Origin: Intrasporangium flavum
GTDB lineage: Bacteria > Actinomycetota > Actinomycetes > Actinomycetales > Dermatophilaceae
Direction: 5' to 3'
Length of the DNA: 64,000 nt
Assembly: GCF_001956915.1 (NCBI RefSeq)
Contig: NZ_MLJO01000001.1
Coordinates: 142,075-206,074, forward strand
The notes beneath the pieces are model-generated. The model searched no databases. It was not told where the DNA came from and was given only the letters and a program-made list of their open reading frames with translations. Below, one piece after another: positions 61,287 to 64,000 of this stretch (position 1 is its first letter; each line of letters starts with the position of its first letter). A program made the position numbers and the translations under genes.

Positions 61287-61583
61287 ATGTCCTCCCTGTC
61301 CCGCGACGACGTAACCCACCTCGCCGGCCTGGCCCGGATCGAGCTGTCCGAGGCCGAGCTCGACCGCATGGTCGGCGAGCTCTCGGTGATCCTCGAGTCC
61401 GTGGCCAAGGTGCAGCAGGCGCCGACCGACGGCGTCGCCCCGATGTCGCACCCGATGCCGCTGACGAACGTCACGCGTCCCGACGTCGTGCGCCCGAGCC
61501 TCACGCCGCAGGAGGCCCTCTCCGGCGCGCCCCGCTCCGAGCACCAGCGCTTCTCGGTGCCGCGCATCCTCGACGAGGACTGA
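61287..61583 (+). CDS. gatC: Asp-tRNA(Asn)/Glu-tRNA(Gln) amidotransferase subunit C
   Basis: The 98-residue subunit stabilises GatA in the GatCAB complex that amidates misacylated Glu-tRNA(Gln) and Asp-tRNA(Asn). The start [22 protein letters not shown] and the end [23 protein letters not shown] are family hallmarks. The ATG is preceded by a TAGACT -10. gatA follows after 95 nt. Confidence 0.95.
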   Translation: MSSLSRDDVTHLAGLARIELSEAELDRMVGELSVILESVAKVQQAPTDGVAPMSHPMPLTNVTRPDVVRPSLTPQEALSGAPRSEHQRFSVPRILDED

Positions 61584-61678
61584 CCAGCCCCGACGCCCGA
61601 GGCCCGGCCCGCGCCCTGCGCGCCGCCGCGCCCCGCGTCCCCGACCACTCCACCCGCAGCGACGACGAAGGCACTGAC

Positions 61679-63214
61679 GTGACCGACCTGCCATCCGACC
61701 TGACCCGCGCCACCGCGTCCGCGCTGGCCGAGGCCCTCGCGGCCTCGACGATCTCCTCCGAGGAGGTCACGCGCGCCCACCTCGACCGCATCGCGGCCGT
61801 CGACGGGCAGGTGCACTCCTACCTGCACGTCGACACCGAGGGTGCCCTCGAGCAGGCCCGCGCGATCGACGCCCGGCGCGCCGCGGGGGAGACCCTCGGC
61901 GCCCTCGCCGGCGTGCCCATCGCCGTCAAGGACGTCATGACGACCAAGGGCCTGCCGACGACGTGCGGCAGCAAGATGCTCGAGGGCTGGATCCCGCCCT
62001 ACGACGCCACCGTCGTGGCGAAGCTGCGCGCGGCCGGCCTGCCGATCCTCGGCAAGACGAACATGGACGAGTTCGCGATGGGCTCCTCGACCGAGCACTC
62101 GGCCTACGGCCCCTCGCGCAACCCGTGGGACCTCGACCGCATCCCCGGCGGCTCCGGCGGCGGCTCGAGCTCGGTCATCGCCTCCTTCCAGGCGCCGCTC
62201 GCCACCGGCACCGACACTGGTGGCTCGATCCGCCAGCCGGCGGCCGTCACCGGCACGGTCGGCACCAAGCCGACCTACGGCGGCGTGTCGCGCTACGGCC
62301 TCGTGGCCCTGGCCAGCTCGCTCGACCAGGCCGGCCCGTGCGCCCGCACCGTCCTCGACACCGCGCTGCTGCACGCCGTCATGGGCGGGCACGACCCGAT
62401 GGACTCCACGTCGATCGACGCCCCGGTGCCGCCCGTCGTCGAGGCCGCGCGCCGCGCCGATGTCAGCGGCATGCGCATCGGCGTCGTCAAGGAGCTCGGC
62501 GGCGAGGGCTACCAGCCCGGCGTCCGCGCGCGCTTCGACGAGTCGGTCCGCCTCCTCGAGGAGCTCGGTGCCGAGGTCGTCGAGGTCAGCTGCCCGAACT
62601 TCGAGTACGCGCTCGCCGCGTACTACCTCATCCTGCCGAGCGAGGCGTCGAGCAACCTCGCCAAGTTCGACGCCATGCGCTACGGCCTGCGCGTCGGCCC
62701 GGACGGCGTGCCCGACCCGAGCGCCGAGCAGGTCATGGCCGCGACGCGCGACGCCGGGTTCGGCCCGGAGGTCAAGCGCCGCATCATCCTCGGCACGTAC
62801 GCCCTCAGCTCGGGCTACTACGACGCGTACTACGGCTCGGCGCAGAAGGTCCGCGCCCTCATCGCGCAGGACTTCAACCGCGCCTTCGAGTCCGTCGACG
62901 TGCTCGTCAGCCCGACCGCGCCCACCACGGCCTTCCGCCTCGGCGACAAGCTCGAGGACCCGATGGCCATGTACCTCAACGACATCGCCACGATCCCGGC
63001 CAACCTCGCCGGCGTGCCCGGGATGTCGCTGCCCTCCGGCGTCGCCGACGAGGACGGCCTGCCGACCGGCATCCAGGTGCTCGCGCCCGCCACCAAGGAC
63101 GAGCGCCTCTACATGGTCGGTGCGGCCCTCGAGGCGGCCCTGGTCTCGCGCTGGGGCGGCCCGATCCTCGACCGCGCGCCCGAGCTGGGTGCCTCCGCCG
63201 TGAAGGGAGCCTGA
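61679..63214 (+). CDS. gatA: Asp-tRNA(Asn)/Glu-tRNA(Gln) amidotransferase subunit A
   Basis: The 511-residue amidase subunit hydrolyses glutamine to supply ammonia to GatB. The Ser-cisSer-Lys triad is Lys84 (IAVKDVM), Ser159 ([10 protein letters not shown]) and Ser183 ([11 protein letters not shown]). The GTG start at 61679 follows gatC. gatB starts 2 nt after its stop. Confidence 0.96.
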   Translation: MTDLPSDLTRATASALAEALAASTISSEEVTRAHLDRIAAVDGQVHSYLHVDTEGALEQARAIDARRAAGETLGALAGVPIAVKDVMTTKGLPTTCGSKMLEGWIPPYDATVVAKLRAAGLPILGKTNMDEFAMGSSTEHSAYGPSRNPWDLDRIPGGSGGGSSSVIASFQAPLATGTDTGGSIRQPAAVTGTVGTKPTYGGVSRYGLVALASSLDQAGPCARTVLDTALLHAVMGGHDPMDSTSIDAPVPPVVEAARRADVSGMRIGVVKELGGEGYQPGVRARFDESVRLLEELGAEVVEVSCPNFEYALAAYYLILPSEASSNLAKFDAMRYGLRVGPDGVPDPSAEQVMAATRDAGFGPEVKRRIILGTYALSSGYYDAYYGSAQKVRALIAQDFNRAFESVDVLVSPTAPTTAFRLGDKLEDPMAMYLNDIATIPANLAGVPGMSLPSGVADEDGLPTGIQVLAPATKDERLYMVGAALEAALVSRWGGPILDRAPELGASAVKGA

Positions 63215-63216
63215 CG

Positions 63217-64000
63217 ATGACGACCACCACCGACGCCGTCCTCGACTACGACGAGGCCCTCGAGCGCTTCGACCCGGTCATGGGCCTCGAGGTGCACGTC
63301 GAGCTGCACACGGCCACGAAGATGTTCTGCGGCTGCCCGACCGAGTTCGGCGCCGAGCCCAACTCGCAGGTCTGCCCGGTGTGCCTCGGCCTGCCCGGCG
63401 CCCTGCCGGTCGTCAACGAGAAGGCCGTCGAGTCGGCCATCCGCATCGGCCTGGCCCTCAACTGCGACATCGCGGCCTGGTGCCGGTTCGCCCGGAAGAA
63501 CTACTTCTACCCGGACATGCCGAAGAACTTCCAGACCTCGCAGTACGACGAGCCGATCGCCTACAACGGCCACCTCGACGTCGAGCTCGAGGACGGCACG
63601 GTCTACCGCGTCGAGATCGAGCGCGCCCACATGGAGGAGGACACCGGCAAGTCGCTGCACGTCGGCGGCTCCACCGGCCGCATCCACGGCGCGACGCACA
63701 GCCTCGTCGACTACAACCGCGCCGGCATCCCGCTCATCGAGATCGTCACCAAGCCGATGACCGGTGCGGGGGAGCGGGCGCCCGAGGTGGCGCGCGCCTA
63801 CGTGTCGGCGCTGCGCGACCTGCTGCGCGCCCTCGACGTCAGCGACGTCAAGATGGAGCAGGGCTCGATGCGCTGCGACGCCAACGTCTCGCTGCGCCCC
63901 AAGGCCGGCGAACCCACGTCGGCCGAGCAGGCGGCCGTGCCGCTCGGCACCCGCACCGAGACGAAGAACGTCAACTCGCTGCGCTCGGTCGAGCGGGCCG
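63217..64000 (+). CDS. gatB: Asp-tRNA(Asn)/Glu-tRNA(Gln) amidotransferase subunit B (5' part)
   Basis: The first 261 codons run off the window edge. [19 protein letters not shown] is the typical N-terminus; [47 protein letters not shown] and [14 protein letters not shown], plus [12 protein letters not shown], are GatB signatures; the FCGC and CPVC cysteines form its zinc site. The enzyme activates the misacylated tRNA carboxylate with ATP. The start is 2 nt after gatA. Confidence 0.95.
   Translation, partial: MTTTTDAVLDYDEALERFDPVMGLEVHVELHTATKMFCGCPTEFGAEPNSQVCPVCLGLPGALPVVNEKAVESAIRIGLALNCDIAAWCRFARKNYFYPDMPKNFQTSQYDEPIAYNGHLDVELEDGTVYRVEIERAHMEEDTGKSLHVGGSTGRIHGATHSLVDYNRAGIPLIEIVTKPMTGAGERAPEVARAYVSALRDLLRALDVSDVKMEQGSMRCDANVSLRPKAGEPTSAEQAAVPLGTRTETKNVNSLRSVERA

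Overview
The window is a very GC-rich, gene-dense stretch of an actinobacterial chromosome, most likely from the order Micrococcales and possibly an Intrasporangiaceae/Dermatophilaceae-type organism. The family-level guess is inference. The evidence is: NucS in place of MutS/MutL, a complete GlgE glycogen/trehalose pathway, a mycobacterial-type LexA box on a DUF222/HNH gene, and the order etfB-etfA ... iscS-mnmA-(metE-like)-ligA ... gatC-gatA-gatB, which is also the order in Mycobacterium tuberculosis. No tRNA, rRNA, CRISPR array, insertion sequence or prophage was found. About 57 genes are supported. Many of the long opposite-strand reading frames are shadows produced by high GC.

Region by region. 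(1) 1-11.2 kb: DNA repair genes (AlkD-like, nucS) and acyl-CoA metabolism: a tandemly fused 3-hydroxybutyryl-CoA dehydrogenase, crotonyl-CoA carboxylase/reductase (ccr), methylmalonyl-CoA epimerase, thiolase and the mutase chaperone meaB. Together these cover acetyl-CoA to acetoacetyl-CoA to 3-hydroxybutyryl-CoA, then crotonyl-CoA to ethylmalonyl-CoA, plus methylmalonyl-CoA handling. They form a partial ethylmalonyl-CoA or extender-unit module, interleaved with a TetR/reductase pair, a DinB-like protein and a polysaccharide deacetylase. (2) 11.2-20.4 kb: GNAT acetyltransferases, a thiamine-binding protein, an ABC exporter with one large FtsX-type permease flanked by two ATPases, a lipoprotein and a YbbN/CnoX-like protein without a CxxC. 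(3) 20.4-35.3 kb: storage polysaccharide metabolism. glgE-treS-mak-glgB-pgm and a degenerate P-loop gene form one tightly coupled minus-strand operon; glgP diverges from it and glgX converges on glgP. (4) 35.3-42.1 kb: an EEP nuclease/phosphatase, a YbjN protein, an enoyl-CoA hydratase, a YqfO-like protein, etfBA, a PH-domain protein and a secreted subtilase. (5) 42.2-54.6 kb: iscS-mnmA, GNATs, a MetE-like protein, an L,D-transpeptidase lipoprotein, an acyl-CoA ligase, ligA and a LexA-controlled DUF222/HNH endonuclease. (6) 54.7-60.4 kb: a YciI-like protein and a complete branched-chain amino acid-type ABC importer (livG-livF-livK-livH-livM). (7) 60.5-64 kb: a small membrane protein and gatC-gatA-gatB, with gatB cut by the window edge.

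Genome-style signals. At least a dozen genes have a -10-like hexamer (TAGAAT, TACGCT and similar) ending only 6-8 nt before the start codon, which points to widespread leaderless transcription. Operons use ATGA/GTGA/TGATG overlaps. The octamer palindrome GACGCGTC occurs 30 times by my eye-count, far above a simple composition expectation. I found no clearly unprecedented multi-gene system. The best leads are the over-represented octamer, the GlgE operon with its appended pgm and degenerate kinase-like gene, and the regulatory palindromes listed in the findings.
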